The notes: generated by a model not told the origin, from the sequence alone. Shown: positions 48,905 to 58,943, counted from the stretch's first letter. The stretch is DNA of 64,000 bases from Sphingobacterium sp. ML3W (GCF_029542085.1 NZ_CP107036.1:4216001-4280000), one strand, 5' to 3'. Made by a program: numbers and translations.

Positions 48905-51346
48905 ATGCCTTATATCCTCCGTTATCTCTTAAGTCTCCTTTGGATCTGTACCCTATTTACAAGCCAAGCTCAAAAAGCAAATCATATCAAGGGACAGACT
49001 GTGGGTGAAGATAAACAGGCCATTCCTTATGTAAGTATTTCGCTTTATCACGTCAATGGCGGTATACTGGCCAGTACGGCACACTCAGATAGTACAGGAA
49101 ATTTCAGGTTTACCAATACAAAAGCGGGTAGCTATTTTATTAAAGTCAAAAGCCTTACCCATCAGGATACTTTCAGTCCCCATTTCAGGTTGGACGAACA
49201 TTTTGACGAGTATGATCTTGGCAAGATCCTATTATTGCAAAACAATGCTTATCTCGCTGAGGTCGTCGTCGAAAGAAAAAAACAATTTATCGAACAGCAG
49301 CAGGACAAGCTGGTCTTCAATATTGAAAACTCAATGCTCGCAGACGGCAACAACGGACTGGAATTACTCAGCAAGATTCCAGGTGTCGCTGTCGACGAAA
49401 ATGGTACGCTAAGTATTAAAGGTAAATCTGGAGCGACGGTCATGATCAATGGGAAAATTACATACCTGTCCGCCGATCAATTGGCCAATCTCCTACGGAG
49501 TACCTCCTCAATGGATATCAATAAAATCGAGGTCATGTCCAATCCAAATGCAAAACAGGATGCTGCCGGATCCGCAGGTATCATTAACATTGTATTAAAG
49601 AAAGGACTCAAACAAGGGTTTAATGGTTCCGTATCGGCTAATGCCGGTGCCGGTAGAGGAGCACATCTTGGTGGGAGTCTAAACCTTAATTATCGTACAG
49701 AAAAAATCAATGTATTCGGGATTTATAATCAGTATTTCCAGAATCTGAAGTATTATAACTCACTTACACGCTATTTTTACACTGATCAGGGATCAGTCCC
49801 TGAATCCTATTCACAGCAGGAGAACAGCATACAGCCCAAACTCCGATCTAATAATTTTAGAGTCGGCATAGATTACAGCATAAACCCCAAACAGACGATA
49901 GGTTTCTTAATTAATGGAGGATTCGGAAAATATCCAAAGTACGAGCCCACCACGAATAGCTTCCGAAACTTTAATACCGACAATTTAGTATGGTCATCCA
50001 CGACCATCACGGAGGGCAAGGAGCGTTGGCGAGATCTGTTGTACAATGTCAATTATAATTTAAAGCTCAATGATAAAGGTCATGAATTAAAAATAGATCT
50101 TGACCTTGTTGACCACTATTCAAGAATGGATCAGCAGCTGAATACGGTATATAACAATGTGGGAGCTTCAACTCCGCCTGCAAGCTCCTCAAGAATAGGT
50201 GATATCCCCTCCGACAATAAGGTATATGTTGCCAAGCTAGATTATACACTTCCGCTTCCAAAGGAATATAACCTGGAAGCTGGCTGGAAGAGCAGTTACG
50301 TACGCACTGAAAACGATCTACATTATGATACATTACAAAATGATCAGTATGTTCCTGATCTGGGTACAAGTAATCACTTTATCTACAAAGAGACTATTCA
50401 TGCGGGTTATCTAAATCTATCAAAGAGCTGGCATAAGTTTTCAACCCAAATAGGCGTTCGCGGAGAACACACCCGAACACGTAGTCATCAAATTACATTG
50501 AATGAACAATTTGAAAGATCCTATTTCAAACTATTCCCAGCAGCATTTTTCACTTATACCGCCAATGACAATCATAAGGTACAGACCAGCTACAGCTATC
50601 GCGTACAACGGCCTTCGTTTTGGGATTTAAATCCATTCAGGGTATACACGGATCCTTTTTCCTATGCTGAGGGAAATTCGAACTTAAACCCAGCATACGA
50701 ACACTCCTTTGAACTAGGTTATACTTACGCAAGCAAATATGTCTTAACGCTGAATTATGCACAGCGGTCAAATGTTGTCAACGATATATTGGGAAGAGAT
50801 CCACTTAATCCCTATATTACTTTTGAAAGGCCCGAAAATATAGGTTCTTTTAAAAATTATGGGATTTCCTTTATTGCCCCGACCCAATTTACCAGCTGGT
50901 GGTCGGCAACCCATTTTGCAAACTATTATCGGAATGAATATGAATTGCCGCAAGAAGATGAGCTAATTGTCCGCAAGGGAAATACATTAAGTCTAAACAG
51001 CCAAAATTCGTTCAAATTGCCTAAGGATTGGTCTATCGAATTGGGTGGCAACTATGTGTCTGGCTTAACGGTAGGAATCAGTCATATCAAAAGCTACGGA
51101 CAGATATATTCTGGCATCCAAAAAAACTTCCTCAATAAAAAAGCCACGCTGAAATTAGTGGTTAATGACATTTTCAGAACCAATAATCGACGATATGAAA
51201 CTATCTCGCCAACGATCAGGCTGATTGGTAGATCTAATCCCGACAGTAGAACTGCCATCCTATCTTTCAGCTACCGTTTCGGTGGTTCTCAAAACACAAC
51301 GGCACAACGCGCTACGGGTTCCGAAGAGATAAAAAGTCGACTCTAA
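48905..51346 (+). CDS. TonB-dependent receptor / outer membrane beta-barrel
   Basis: An 813-residue receptor: signal peptide (about 1-22), carboxypeptidase-like regulatory domain (about 28-115: IKGQTVGEDKQAIPYVSISLYHVNGGILASTAHSDSTGNFRFTN), a plug-like region with KLVFNIENSMLADGNNGLELLSKIPGVAVDENGTLSIKGKSGATVMINGK, then a large barrel. It belongs to the outer-membrane beta-barrel subgroup often used for peptide or siderophore import. It follows the PepSY gene by 10 bases and ends the iron locus. Its substrate may differ from that of the first receptor. Confidence 0.9.
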   Translation: MPYILRYLLSLLWICTLFTSQAQKANHIKGQTVGEDKQAIPYVSISLYHVNGGILASTAHSDSTGNFRFTNTKAGSYFIKVKSLTHQDTFSPHFRLDEHFDEYDLGKILLLQNNAYLAEVVVERKKQFIEQQQDKLVFNIENSMLADGNNGLELLSKIPGVAVDENGTLSIKGKSGATVMINGKITYLSADQLANLLRSTSSMDINKIEVMSNPNAKQDAAGSAGIINIVLKKGLKQGFNGSVSANAGAGRGAHLGGSLNLNYRTEKINVFGIYNQYFQNLKYYNSLTRYFYTDQGSVPESYSQQENSIQPKLRSNNFRVGIDYSINPKQTIGFLINGGFGKYPKYEPTTNSFRNFNTDNLVWSSTTITEGKERWRDLLYNVNYNLKLNDKGHELKIDLDLVDHYSRMDQQLNTVYNNVGASTPPASSSRIGDIPSDNKVYVAKLDYTLPLPKEYNLEAGWKSSYVRTENDLHYDTLQNDQYVPDLGTSNHFIYKETIHAGYLNLSKSWHKFSTQIGVRGEHTRTRSHQITLNEQFERSYFKLFPAAFFTYTANDNHKVQTSYSYRVQRPSFWDLNPFRVYTDPFSYAEGNSNLNPAYEHSFELGYTYASKYVLTLNYAQRSNVVNDILGRDPLNPYITFERPENIGSFKNYGISFIAPTQFTSWWSATHFANYYRNEYELPQEDELIVRKGNTLSLNSQNSFKLPKDWSIELGGNYVSGLTVGISHIKSYGQIYSGIQKNFLNKKATLKLVVNDIFRTNNRRYETISPTIRLIGRSNPDSRTAILSFSYRFGGSQNTTAQRATGSEEIKSRL

Positions 51347-51388
51347 ACTCATGACAGTTAGCTAACTTTATACTAATACCAAATTTTG

Positions 51389-51396
51389 TACCTTTG
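51389..51396 (+). promoter_or_regulatory. -7 box of the dus gene
   Basis: A perfect TACCTTTG, 17 bases before the ATG at 51413. It overlaps the start of the longer open frame, showing that frame's first codons are not translated. Confidence 0.55.
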
Positions 51397-51412
51397 TAAA
51401 AAAAAATTGAAG

Positions 51413-52408
51413 ATGTCGGTCAAGATTGGTGAAAATATTGAATTGGGAGAATTCCCTTTGTTACTTGCTCCGATGGAGGATGTCAGCGATCCCCCATTTC
51501 GGTATGTTTGCAAACAAAATGGTGTTGATTTAATGTATACTGAATTCATTTCCTCAGAAGGGCTGATTCGTGATGCGGCTAAATCTGTTCAAAAACTTGA
51601 TATTTTTGAATATGAACGGCCTATCGGTATCCAGATATTCGGTGGAGATATTGAAAGTATGCGCCAATCAGCTGAAATCTGCACAAAAGCAAATCCAAAT
51701 CTAATCGACATCAATTACGGCTGCCCTGTTAAGAAAGTTGTCTGTAAGGGAGCGGGCTCTTCCTTATTGCAAGACATTGATAAAATGGTTGCGATGACCA
51801 AAGCTGTTGTTGAAGCAACTCATCTACCCGTTACAGTAAAAACACGTCTTGGCTGGGATGACAATACCAAAAATGTATATGAGGTAGCGGAGCGATTGCA
51901 AGATGTTGGCATCAAAGCATTAGCAATACATGGCCGTACCCGCGCGCAATTGTACAAAGGTCAGGCTGACTGGTCGATGATCCGTGACATCAAACGCAAT
52001 CCGCGCATTCAGATTCCAATTTTTGGAAACGGTGATGTGGATTCGGTGGAGAAAGCCGCTGCCTGGAGACAAGAATATGAAGTTGACGGCATTATGATCG
52101 GGCGTGCCGCTATCGGCTATCCATGGATCTTTAGAGAAATCAAACATTTCTTCCATACCGGTGAGCGCCTGGAGGGACCTACGATCGCCGAACGTGTCGA
52201 AGTATGTAAAACACACTTAAACAAATCCATTGAATGGAAAGGGGATAAATTAGGGATTTTTGAAATGCGGAGACATTACGCAAATTATTTCAAAGGAATT
52301 CCAAATTTCAAAGAATCCAGAATGAAACTTGTCAGCTTACAAACGCAAGACGAGATTTTGGATGTACTCCATGATATTGAACATACCTTCGAAACTGAAG
52401 TATTTTAA
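51413..52408 (+). CDS. dusB: tRNA-dihydrouridine synthase
   Basis: A 331-residue FMN enzyme reducing uridines in the D-loop of tRNA. It shows LLLAPMEDVSDPPFR, YTEFISSEGL, QIFGGD, INYGCPVKKVVCKGAGSSLLQD with the active-site cysteine, VKTRLGWD, IHGRTRAQLYKGQADW, and FGNGDVDSVEKA with GIMIGRAAIGYPWIF. Helical C-terminal domain from about 235. The DusB assignment follows the GCPVKKV and AGSxLL text; DusA or DusC are less likely. It stands alone with a terminator behind it. Confidence 0.94.
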   Translation: MSVKIGENIELGEFPLLLAPMEDVSDPPFRYVCKQNGVDLMYTEFISSEGLIRDAAKSVQKLDIFEYERPIGIQIFGGDIESMRQSAEICTKANPNLIDINYGCPVKKVVCKGAGSSLLQDIDKMVAMTKAVVEATHLPVTVKTRLGWDDNTKNVYEVAERLQDVGIKALAIHGRTRAQLYKGQADWSMIRDIKRNPRIQIPIFGNGDVDSVEKAAAWRQEYEVDGIMIGRAAIGYPWIFREIKHFFHTGERLEGPTIAERVEVCKTHLNKSIEWKGDKLGIFEMRRHYANYFKGIPNFKESRMKLVSLQTQDEILDVLHDIEHTFETEVF

Positions 52409-52424
52409 GATTTTTCAATAATTG

Positions 52425-52462
52425 AAAAAGGCGACAACCAAATTTAAGTTGTCGCCTTTTTT
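52425..52462. terminator. Terminator between dus and the flippase gene
   Basis: AAAAAGGCGACAAC (52425-52438) with GTTGTCGCCTTTTT, and T-rich ends on the plus strand. It serves the convergent dus and flippase genes. Confidence 0.88.
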
Positions 52463-52480
52463 ATGTATTGAACAAACCAG

Positions 52481-53983
52481 CTATTTTCTTCGAATTAATT
52501 TCATCAGCCCATTCTTTTCAAGGAAAAAAGTAATACCAAGCAGTAGCAATAACATGGCATTTCCGACCCATATATTACTATGAAAAACTTGAAAGCTCAA
52601 CCAGGAAATCAACAGCCCTACGCCGAGATAGACAGAGATCTTGATCATCTTATAAGGTATGGGATAATACTTCTGTCCCCAGTAAAGTGAAAAACCGATC
52701 ATGACCAGATATACTACTGTTGTTGATAAAACAGCCCCCACATAGGAATAAGTTGGGATAAGCCAAACATTGAGCATAATTGTAATTAACGCTCCTATGC
52801 CCGAAATATAAATAGCGTAACGTGTATGATCTGTCAACTTATACCAAATCGATAAATTCATATATATTCCTAGTAGCACATAATTGAATAAAAGAATTGG
52901 GACAATTTTAAGCCCAGTCCAGTATGTTGCGATCTCTTCTTCATTACCCTTGATAAAATATTTCAGCCAATCCAGATTGACTGTCAATCCGACCATTGCG
53001 ATAACCATGAGGATAACAAAATACTCCATGATGAGCGCATAGGTTTTCGATGCGTTCTGGTTTTTTGAATATGAAAAGAAGAAAGGTTCCGCCCCTAGTC
53101 TAAAAGCTGTAACAAATAAGCTTAAAAATACGGCCAATTTAGCAACTGCACCATATATACCTAAATCATCTTTCCCCGCCTCCCCAGGCACCAATTTCAG
53201 AAAGAACATTTTGTCTAGATTCTCATTAATAATAAATGAAATATTAGCTACTAAAATTGGGAAGCTATACTTTAACATTTCATTCATTAATCTTTTATCT
53301 AGGCTGAATCGGAAAGTTAACAATTCAGGCAGTAATAGAATTAATGTAACGATACTTGCGAAAAGATTGGAAATAAAGACATAACCGATCCAACCTTCTT
53401 TGAACCATGTTCCAGCAAAATCAGCCCAAAAGGTGTACTTATGTACCCAATCCGGCAAGAACAAAATAAAGAACAAATTTGAAATCACGGTAATACCAAT
53501 ATTGACAAATTTCAGTGCACTATACTTATAAGGTCTCCCTTCGGCACGCAATTTTGTAAATGGTATGACAGCAAGCGCATCCGCAACGAGAATAAATGCG
53601 AAGTATTTAATATATTGCTCATAGAGAGACACATCTCCACCATCTGCAAACCACGAAGCAATAGGTCTTGTGAAAACAAATACAGACAACAGTAATAATC
53701 CGGAGGTAATTAAAGTGATAAAGAAGCTATTGTTGTAAACTTTATTCTTATCCTGTGGTTCAACTTTCTGTAAATACCGGAAATAAGTTGTCTCCATTCC
53801 AAATGCTAGAATAGCATTCAGCATGGACATCCACGCATAAAAATTAGAATAAATTCCATAGATCGCTGCATCCTTGAATTTACGGAGATAGAGCGGTGTC
53901 ATCAGAAATCCTATCATTCTTGAAACGATAGTAGTCACACCATAGATAACTGTATCGCTGAGAAATTTCTTTATTGTTGACAC
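52481..53983 (-). CDS. Polysaccharide flippase (Wzx/MATE-like)
   Basis: A 500-residue inner-membrane protein with about 12-14 hydrophobic segments. It begins KKFLSDTVIYGVTTIVSRMIGFLMTPLYLRKF, the typical amphipathic start of oligosaccharide flippases. It probably moves lipid-linked glycan units to the outer leaflet. No glycosyltransferases are nearby, so the glycan is unknown. The GTG start overlaps the stop of the acylphosphatase gene (TAGTG), showing translational coupling. Confidence 0.9.
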   Translation of the reverse strand: MSTIKKFLSDTVIYGVTTIVSRMIGFLMTPLYLRKFKDAAIYGIYSNFYAWMSMLNAILAFGMETTYFRYLQKVEPQDKNKVYNNSFFITLITSGLLLLSVFVFTRPIASWFADGGDVSLYEQYIKYFAFILVADALAVIPFTKLRAEGRPYKYSALKFVNIGITVISNLFFILFLPDWVHKYTFWADFAGTWFKEGWIGYVFISNLFASIVTLILLLPELLTFRFSLDKRLMNEMLKYSFPILVANISFIINENLDKMFFLKLVPGEAGKDDLGIYGAVAKLAVFLSLFVTAFRLGAEPFFFSYSKNQNASKTYALIMEYFVILMVIAMVGLTVNLDWLKYFIKGNEEEIATYWTGLKIVPILLFNYVLLGIYMNLSIWYKLTDHTRYAIYISGIGALITIMLNVWLIPTYSYVGAVLSTTVVYLVMIGFSLYWGQKYYPIPYKMIKISVYLGVGLLISWLSFQVFHSNIWVGNAMLLLLLGITFFLEKNGLMKLIRRK

Positions 53984-54270
53984 TAGGCTTGGGATTGGAT
54001 TCTTTTAATCACTTCAAAATTAGAAAAGCCCTTAAGCTCACCTTCCTTAACTTCAACAGCTTCAACACTTGCATCCTCTGGACCTTCCTGGCAGAAGTCC
54101 AACATTGAATCAAGTGCAAAATCGTCACCCTCAGCTTCAATATAGACAGTTCCATCTTTTTGATTGACAACAAAGCCTTTTACACCAACCTGATCGGCAA
54201 CAGCTTTGGCCGTCAATCGAAAAAAGACTCCCTGTACTTTACCCCTTATTGAAATATTCAAATGTTTCAT
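53983..54270 (-). CDS. acyP: Acylphosphatase
   Basis: A 95-residue cytosolic enzyme hydrolysing acylphosphates. The signature GKVQGVFFRLTAKAVADQVGVKGFVVNQKDGTVYIEAEG carries the catalytic Arg of FFR and the Asn of VNQKDG (usually VRNxxDG; here VVN). Length matches the family (90-100). It overlaps the flippase gene start by one base; the pairing is coupled but the functional link is unclear. Confidence 0.93.
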   Translation of the reverse strand: MKHLNISIRGKVQGVFFRLTAKAVADQVGVKGFVVNQKDGTVYIEAEGDDFALDSMLDFCQEGPEDASVEAVEVKEGELKGFSNFEVIKRIQSQA

Positions 54271-54307
54271 AAGAGCAAAAGTACAGAAGTTTTTGTGGAA
54301 TTAAATA

Positions 54308-55483
54308 CTATGCTAAACGTTTGATTTTAACTTTATCTGTCAAGCGCATGTGTTCCATACCTTGGAGCAAAACAATTCCCGGCTTTTTACCTACTTCCAG
54401 AGATCCATATTTATCTTGGATATTCAGCGCAACAGCTCCGTTGATTGTAGCCCATTGAATGGTTTGCAAGAAATCCAAATCCTCGAAATGTTCATGCAAT
54501 GCTTTCAACTCTTCCAATACCGAAAGCGTATCGTTCGATGCCAAACTATCCGTTCCGATAACTAATGGTTGTCCAGCATTTATAAAATTATGAATCTTAG
54601 GTAAAGCACCTTCGATATATAAATTTGCTTTCGGACACAAACACCACACGACATCCCGATCCATACGCTCCACAAAATCCAAATCTTTTAATGAAGTATA
54701 AGTGTTATGAACTAACAACAACTTATTCGGATAAGGCAAATAAGGTAAGTAAGACTGGATCGAATTCCGGGCTTGTGCTTTAATAGAATCTGCATTTTTT
54801 CCGATGCTCTTATAGAAGTCTAGAAATTCACCCGTTTTGTATCTAAACAATTTATTCTCTTCGTCACTCTCCTGATTATGAATACTAATGATGTTCGTCT
54901 CAGAGACAGCTTTTTTGAATTTTTTAAAAAGAGCTTTTGAACAGGAATAGGGTGCATGTGGCGTAATCGACACATGGCCATTTCTGAATTCTTGCGTCAA
55001 CGATTTCGCTTCTTTTAATTTAAAATCAGCTTCTTCAGGTTCAACGCCAATGACTTCCACAAACGTATGATAAAGTATTTGCGATTCCTCCTTCAATGTA
55101 GAAGAGTTATCTGTATTCGCATGGTCGCCCACCGCTACAATACCATTTTCATACATCTCTTTATCCGCCTTTGCCATTGCATCATCCATTTTCTTCATCG
55201 AAGCACTGCGTGAAGTCATCACCTGACTTAAGAAGTTCGGTAGACCGGTACCTTTAGGTACTACACCTTTCATATGTGACAATTCAATATGGCAATGGGC
55301 GTTGATAAAACCTGGAATAATAACGCCATCATACCTTTCGATCTTGACCTTATCATTCAAAGTAAACGATGCGGGGTCGTAAATACCCTGAATTACCCCC
55401 TCTTCATCTACCGCCACAATACCATCTTTTATTGGCATTGAAGTGATCGGTAGAATATAATTTGCGCTTAAATATTTTAACAT
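54308..55483 (-). CDS. Amidohydrolase, aminodeoxyfutalosine/SAH deaminase-like
   Basis: A 391-residue metal-dependent hydrolase of the amidohydrolase superfamily. Metal ligands appear as NAHCHIELSH (about 60-70), HAPYSCS (about 172), HNQESDEE, and the late GTDSLASND aspartate. The substrate binding style resembles cytosine/SAH/aminodeoxyfutalosine deaminases rather than dihydroorotase. In Bacteroidota such genes are often annotated as amidohydrolase; a futalosine menaquinone role cannot be confirmed without other mqn genes, none of which is here. It precedes acylphosphatase by 37 bases in the same direction. Confidence 0.85.
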   Translation of the reverse strand: MLKYLSANYILPITSMPIKDGIVAVDEEGVIQGIYDPASFTLNDKVKIERYDGVIIPGFINAHCHIELSHMKGVVPKGTGLPNFLSQVMTSRSASMKKMDDAMAKADKEMYENGIVAVGDHANTDNSSTLKEESQILYHTFVEVIGVEPEEADFKLKEAKSLTQEFRNGHVSITPHAPYSCSKALFKKFKKAVSETNIISIHNQESDEENKLFRYKTGEFLDFYKSIGKNADSIKAQARNSIQSYLPYLPYPNKLLLVHNTYTSLKDLDFVERMDRDVVWCLCPKANLYIEGALPKIHNFINAGQPLVIGTDSLASNDTLSVLEELKALHEHFEDLDFLQTIQWATINGAVALNIQDKYGSLEVGKKPGIVLLQGMEHMRLTDKVKIKRLA

Positions 55484-55723
55484 TTTATCTCCTCACTCTC
55501 AAATTAGTAATTAAAAATTTTTGACCGATATGAATACATACTAACAGTAGAAAACTCTATGCCAAGGTACCTAAAAAGAACAATAAATACCAAAAACAAG
55601 CCTAAACGTAAAACTTTAAACCATAAGGAAATTTTAACAAATTTTTAACTACACTACACTTTTGTCAAAAAACAGATCACGTTATATCATTCCGATTTTA
55701 ATGTATATATTCGCATCATCGAA

Positions 55724-55824
55724 TAGGGGTGCCTTGTTTTGTCAGAAACACAAATAAGGGCTGAGATTATACCCAACAGATTAAGTTCTGTGCACCTGAT
55801 CCAGGTAATGCTGGCGGAGGGAGA
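55724..55824 (+). promoter_or_regulatory. TPP riboswitch (THI element)
   Basis: The leader contains AGGGGTGC, the core GGCTGAGATTATACCC, and CACCTGATCCAGGTAATGC with TGGCGGAGGGA, the conserved TPP aptamer. ACCCCTTT at about 55851-55858 can pair with AGGGGT (55725-55730), perhaps as part of the switch. The family represses its gene when thiamine pyrophosphate is abundant. The gene controlled is the TonB receptor that follows 70 bases later. Upstream, 55484-55723 holds no other gene. Confidence 0.93.
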
Positions 55825-55894
55825 GGTTAGTTAAATAGAACGATCATAGTGACCCCTTTCTATGATTTGTTTAACTTAAACAAAATACATCAAC

Positions 55895-58330
55895 ATGATC
55901 AAATTTTTGATTTGTAGCGCTTTAGCTACTGTTTCTATCCAAATTGCTGTTGCTCAGCACAATTTGACGATTAAGACCGTAGACAGGAACACACAAAGGC
56001 CGCTACAAAATGCATCTGTATCCCTGGATGGACAGGCTTCTTTTACAACCAAATCGGACAAAGATGGTCTGATCAAATTGTATAATATTCAGAAAGGGAA
56101 GCATTCCGTTCAAGTTTCTTTTATAGGATATCAAACCTGGATCCAAAACCTGAACATTGAGCGTGATATGGAATTGACTGTCCAACTTGATCCGAAAACA
56201 ATTCGTACAGAAGAAGTACTCGTTGTATCTACCAGAGCCAAAAAGAATGCCCCAACGACATTCAAGAATATCTCAAAAGAAGAGATTTCACGAAATAACC
56301 TGGGGCAGGACATCCCCTATCTATTGAATCAAACGCCTTCTGTCCAGGTCAACTCCGATGCAGGAGCCGGCATAGGATATACAAACATGACCATTCGGGG
56401 ATCTGACAACCAGCGCATCAATGTAACTCTTAATGGAATTCCACTAAATGATGCTGAAAGTATGGGCTCATTCTTTGTCAATCTTCCTGATTTCGCATCA
56501 TCTACTGAAAGCATTCAAGTGCAACGGGGGATTGGAACCTCGACAAATGGCGCTGGTTCCTTCGGCGCTTCGTTAAATATTCAATCAAATACTTTAGCCG
56601 AAAAATCCTATACCGAACTTAACAATTCATTTGGATCTTACAACACTTGGAAAAATACAGTGAAGCTAGGTACAGGATTGATCAACGACAAGTTTGCTTT
56701 CAATGCCCGGTTATCAAGGATTAGCAGCAATGGCTATATCGAAAGAGGCGCCTCAGACCTACAATCTTTTTATATCGATGGCGGCTACTACGGTAAGAAA
56801 CACATTTTAAAAGGAATCGTATTCTGGGGAAAAGAAAAAACATACCAGGCTTGGAACGGGGTACCAGAACCCTTGATCACGGGGGACAGATCCCGTATGG
56901 ACGATTATGCAGATTATGGGTTAGAAATAGCTGGAACAGAAAAGGACCGTTTTATGAATGCAGGAAGGAACTATAATCTATATACCTACAAAAACCAAAC
57001 GGACAATTATACACAGAAGCATCACCAACTTCATTACACCAATATCCTCAGCGACAAGCTCACGCTAAATACCGCGCTACATTATACAAGAGGCTATGGT
57101 TACTATGAGGAGATGAGACCAGCCGATAAATTAAGTAAATATGGTTTACCAGATGTCATCATTGGCCAGGACACCATAAAAAAAACAGATCTAGTCCGCA
57201 GAAGATGGCTTGATAATTACTTTTATGGTATGACCTACGCTCTTAATTACAAACCCAATGAGCAACTTGAAATTATTTGGGGTGGTGCATACAATCAATA
57301 CAAGGGAAAACATTATGGTGAAGTAATCTGGGCACAGTATGCCTCAACGGGATTTATTGATGACAAATATTACTTTGGAAAATCGCAGAAAAACGACTTC
57401 AGCAATTTCTTAAAGGTAGATTACAAATTGGATAAATGGATTCTAATGGCCGACGTGCAATACCGAAATGTAGACTATCGCATGTATGGCGATGATGATA
57501 AGGTCAAAAACTATAATTACCACCCAAAATTCAATTTCCTAAATCCAAAGGCTGGAGCAACCTATCTATTAAATGATCATGCAAATATCTATGCTTCCTA
57601 TGCCTTCGCACAAAAGGAACCCGTCCGGAAAGATTTCATAGAGAAAAACAGCAAACTTCCGGATCCAACGCCAGAAAAAATGCAGGACATTGAAATTGGA
57701 TATAGATTCACCAATACAAAATTCAATATTGGATTGAATGGATACGGTATGTTTTATAAGGATCAATTGATTCCGACAGGTGAAATCAGTGATACCGGAG
57801 CTCCTATCCGACAAAATGTGAAAAACAGTTATCGCATCGGACTGGAATTTGACGGAGCCTGGAACATCAATAAGCAATTGAACTGGAAGGCTACAGCTAC
57901 CTTCAGCCAGAATAAGATCAAGAATTTTGAAGAAGTCATGGGTGACCTCAGAATCTCCTATCCAAAGACTGATATTGCCCTATCGCCAAATACGATTTTA
58001 TCCAGTAACTTCTCCTACAGCCCTATTGAACCGCTCACATTTTCATTGCTGTCAAAGTATGTAGGACGACAATATCTCGATAATTCCTCAGCGAAAGAAA
58101 GAAGCATCTCTTCATACTTTGTTAATAATCTACTAGCGAATTATAATTTTACAGCTTTAGGCATAAAAGACATTAACCTAAGTTTACAGGTAAACAACAT
58201 CCTGAATGAAAAGTATGAAACAAACGGTTATACCTTTGGTTGGATGGAAGGCGATACCAGGAAATATTACAATTTCTACTTTCCACAGGCACCTACAAAC
58301 TTTATGTTGGGCTTAAATATCAAATTTTAA
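55895..58330 (+). CDS. Thiamine-regulated TonB-dependent receptor
   Basis: An 811-residue outer-membrane receptor: signal peptide (about 1-20), a carboxypeptidase-like domain (about 24-105: TVDRNTQRPLQNASVSLDG), a TonB box region (RTEEVLVVSTRAKKNAPTTF), plug (about 125-235: LPYLLNQTPSVQVNSDAG-like text with MTIRGSDNQRINVTLNGIPLNDAESMG) and a barrel ending TNFMLGLNIKF. The TPP riboswitch upstream makes thiamine or a thiamine precursor the likely ligand; receptors with THI elements are known in Bacteroidota (OMR1-type). No inner-membrane thiamine transporter is adjacent. Confidence 0.92.
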   Translation: MIKFLICSALATVSIQIAVAQHNLTIKTVDRNTQRPLQNASVSLDGQASFTTKSDKDGLIKLYNIQKGKHSVQVSFIGYQTWIQNLNIERDMELTVQLDPKTIRTEEVLVVSTRAKKNAPTTFKNISKEEISRNNLGQDIPYLLNQTPSVQVNSDAGAGIGYTNMTIRGSDNQRINVTLNGIPLNDAESMGSFFVNLPDFASSTESIQVQRGIGTSTNGAGSFGASLNIQSNTLAEKSYTELNNSFGSYNTWKNTVKLGTGLINDKFAFNARLSRISSNGYIERGASDLQSFYIDGGYYGKKHILKGIVFWGKEKTYQAWNGVPEPLITGDRSRMDDYADYGLEIAGTEKDRFMNAGRNYNLYTYKNQTDNYTQKHHQLHYTNILSDKLTLNTALHYTRGYGYYEEMRPADKLSKYGLPDVIIGQDTIKKTDLVRRRWLDNYFYGMTYALNYKPNEQLEIIWGGAYNQYKGKHYGEVIWAQYASTGFIDDKYYFGKSQKNDFSNFLKVDYKLDKWILMADVQYRNVDYRMYGDDDKVKNYNYHPKFNFLNPKAGATYLLNDHANIYASYAFAQKEPVRKDFIEKNSKLPDPTPEKMQDIEIGYRFTNTKFNIGLNGYGMFYKDQLIPTGEISDTGAPIRQNVKNSYRIGLEFDGAWNINKQLNWKATATFSQNKIKNFEEVMGDLRISYPKTDIALSPNTILSSNFSYSPIEPLTFSLLSKYVGRQYLDNSSAKERSISSYFVNNLLANYNFTALGIKDINLSLQVNNILNEKYETNGYTFGWMEGDTRKYYNFYFPQAPTNFMLGLNIKF

Positions 58331-58351
58331 CAATTAGTATCCCAGCTATAT

Positions 58352-58390
58352 AAAAGTCTCCTTCTCTTCAATAGAGAAGGAGACTTTTTA
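58352..58390 (+). terminator. Terminator of the TPP-controlled receptor
   Basis: AAAAGTCTCCTTCTCT (58352-58367) with AGAGAAGGAGACTTTT (58373-58388), then TTA. Strong stem. Confidence 0.92.
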
Positions 58391-58441
58391 TTTTGGTACC
58401 AATAAATGCTAGATTGGATCGTGTTTGACGATCGGAATTTT

Positions 58442-58449
58442 TAACTTTG
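58442..58449 (+). promoter_or_regulatory. -7 box of the dtd operon
   Basis: A perfect TAACTTTG, 18 bases before the dtd ATG at 58467. No -33 TTTG at the usual spacing is seen. Confidence 0.45.
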
Positions 58450-58466
58450 GTTTTATACTTTTCATT

Positions 58467-58925
58467 ATGCGTGCAGTAATACAACGGGTAAAACATGCTT
58501 CCTGTACAATAGACGAACAGATCACCGGGCAGATTCAAAAAGGTTTAGTGATCCTATTGGGAATAGAAGAAGCCGATACAATTGAAGACTTAAAATGGTT
58601 GGGACAAAAATTTGTTAACCTACGGATTTTTGAAGATGAGCAGGGACTAATGAATAAATCTATACTGGATATCGGCGGTAATATCTTACTGATTTCTCAG
58701 TTCACCCTATTCGCTCAGACAAAAAAAGGAAATAGGCCATCATTTATTCGGGCGGCCAAACCTGATACCGCCAAACCGCTGTATGAAGAAATGGCCAAAT
58801 TGCTTTCTCAACTGATCGATCAGCCTGTTCAGCTTGGTATATTTGGAGCTGACATGAAAATCAATTTATTGAATGATGGTCCCGTTACCATAATAATGGA
58901 TACAAAAGATAAGGACAATTTTTAA
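58467..58925 (+). CDS. dtd: D-aminoacyl-tRNA deacylase
   Basis: A 152-residue proofreading enzyme that frees tRNA from D-amino acids. It begins MRAVIQRVKHASCTID, with LLISQFTLFAQTKKGNRPSFIRAA and the late NDGPVTIIMDT (Gly-Pro motif). The start at 58467 gives the standard N-terminus; the longer frame starts before the promoter box. It is followed at 18 bases by a MazG-like gene. Confidence 0.96.
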   Translation: MRAVIQRVKHASCTIDEQITGQIQKGLVILLGIEEADTIEDLKWLGQKFVNLRIFEDEQGLMNKSILDIGGNILLISQFTLFAQTKKGNRPSFIRAAKPDTAKPLYEEMAKLLSQLIDQPVQLGIFGADMKINLLNDGPVTIIMDTKDKDNF

Positions 58926-58943
58926 ACTACTTAATCCGAAAAA

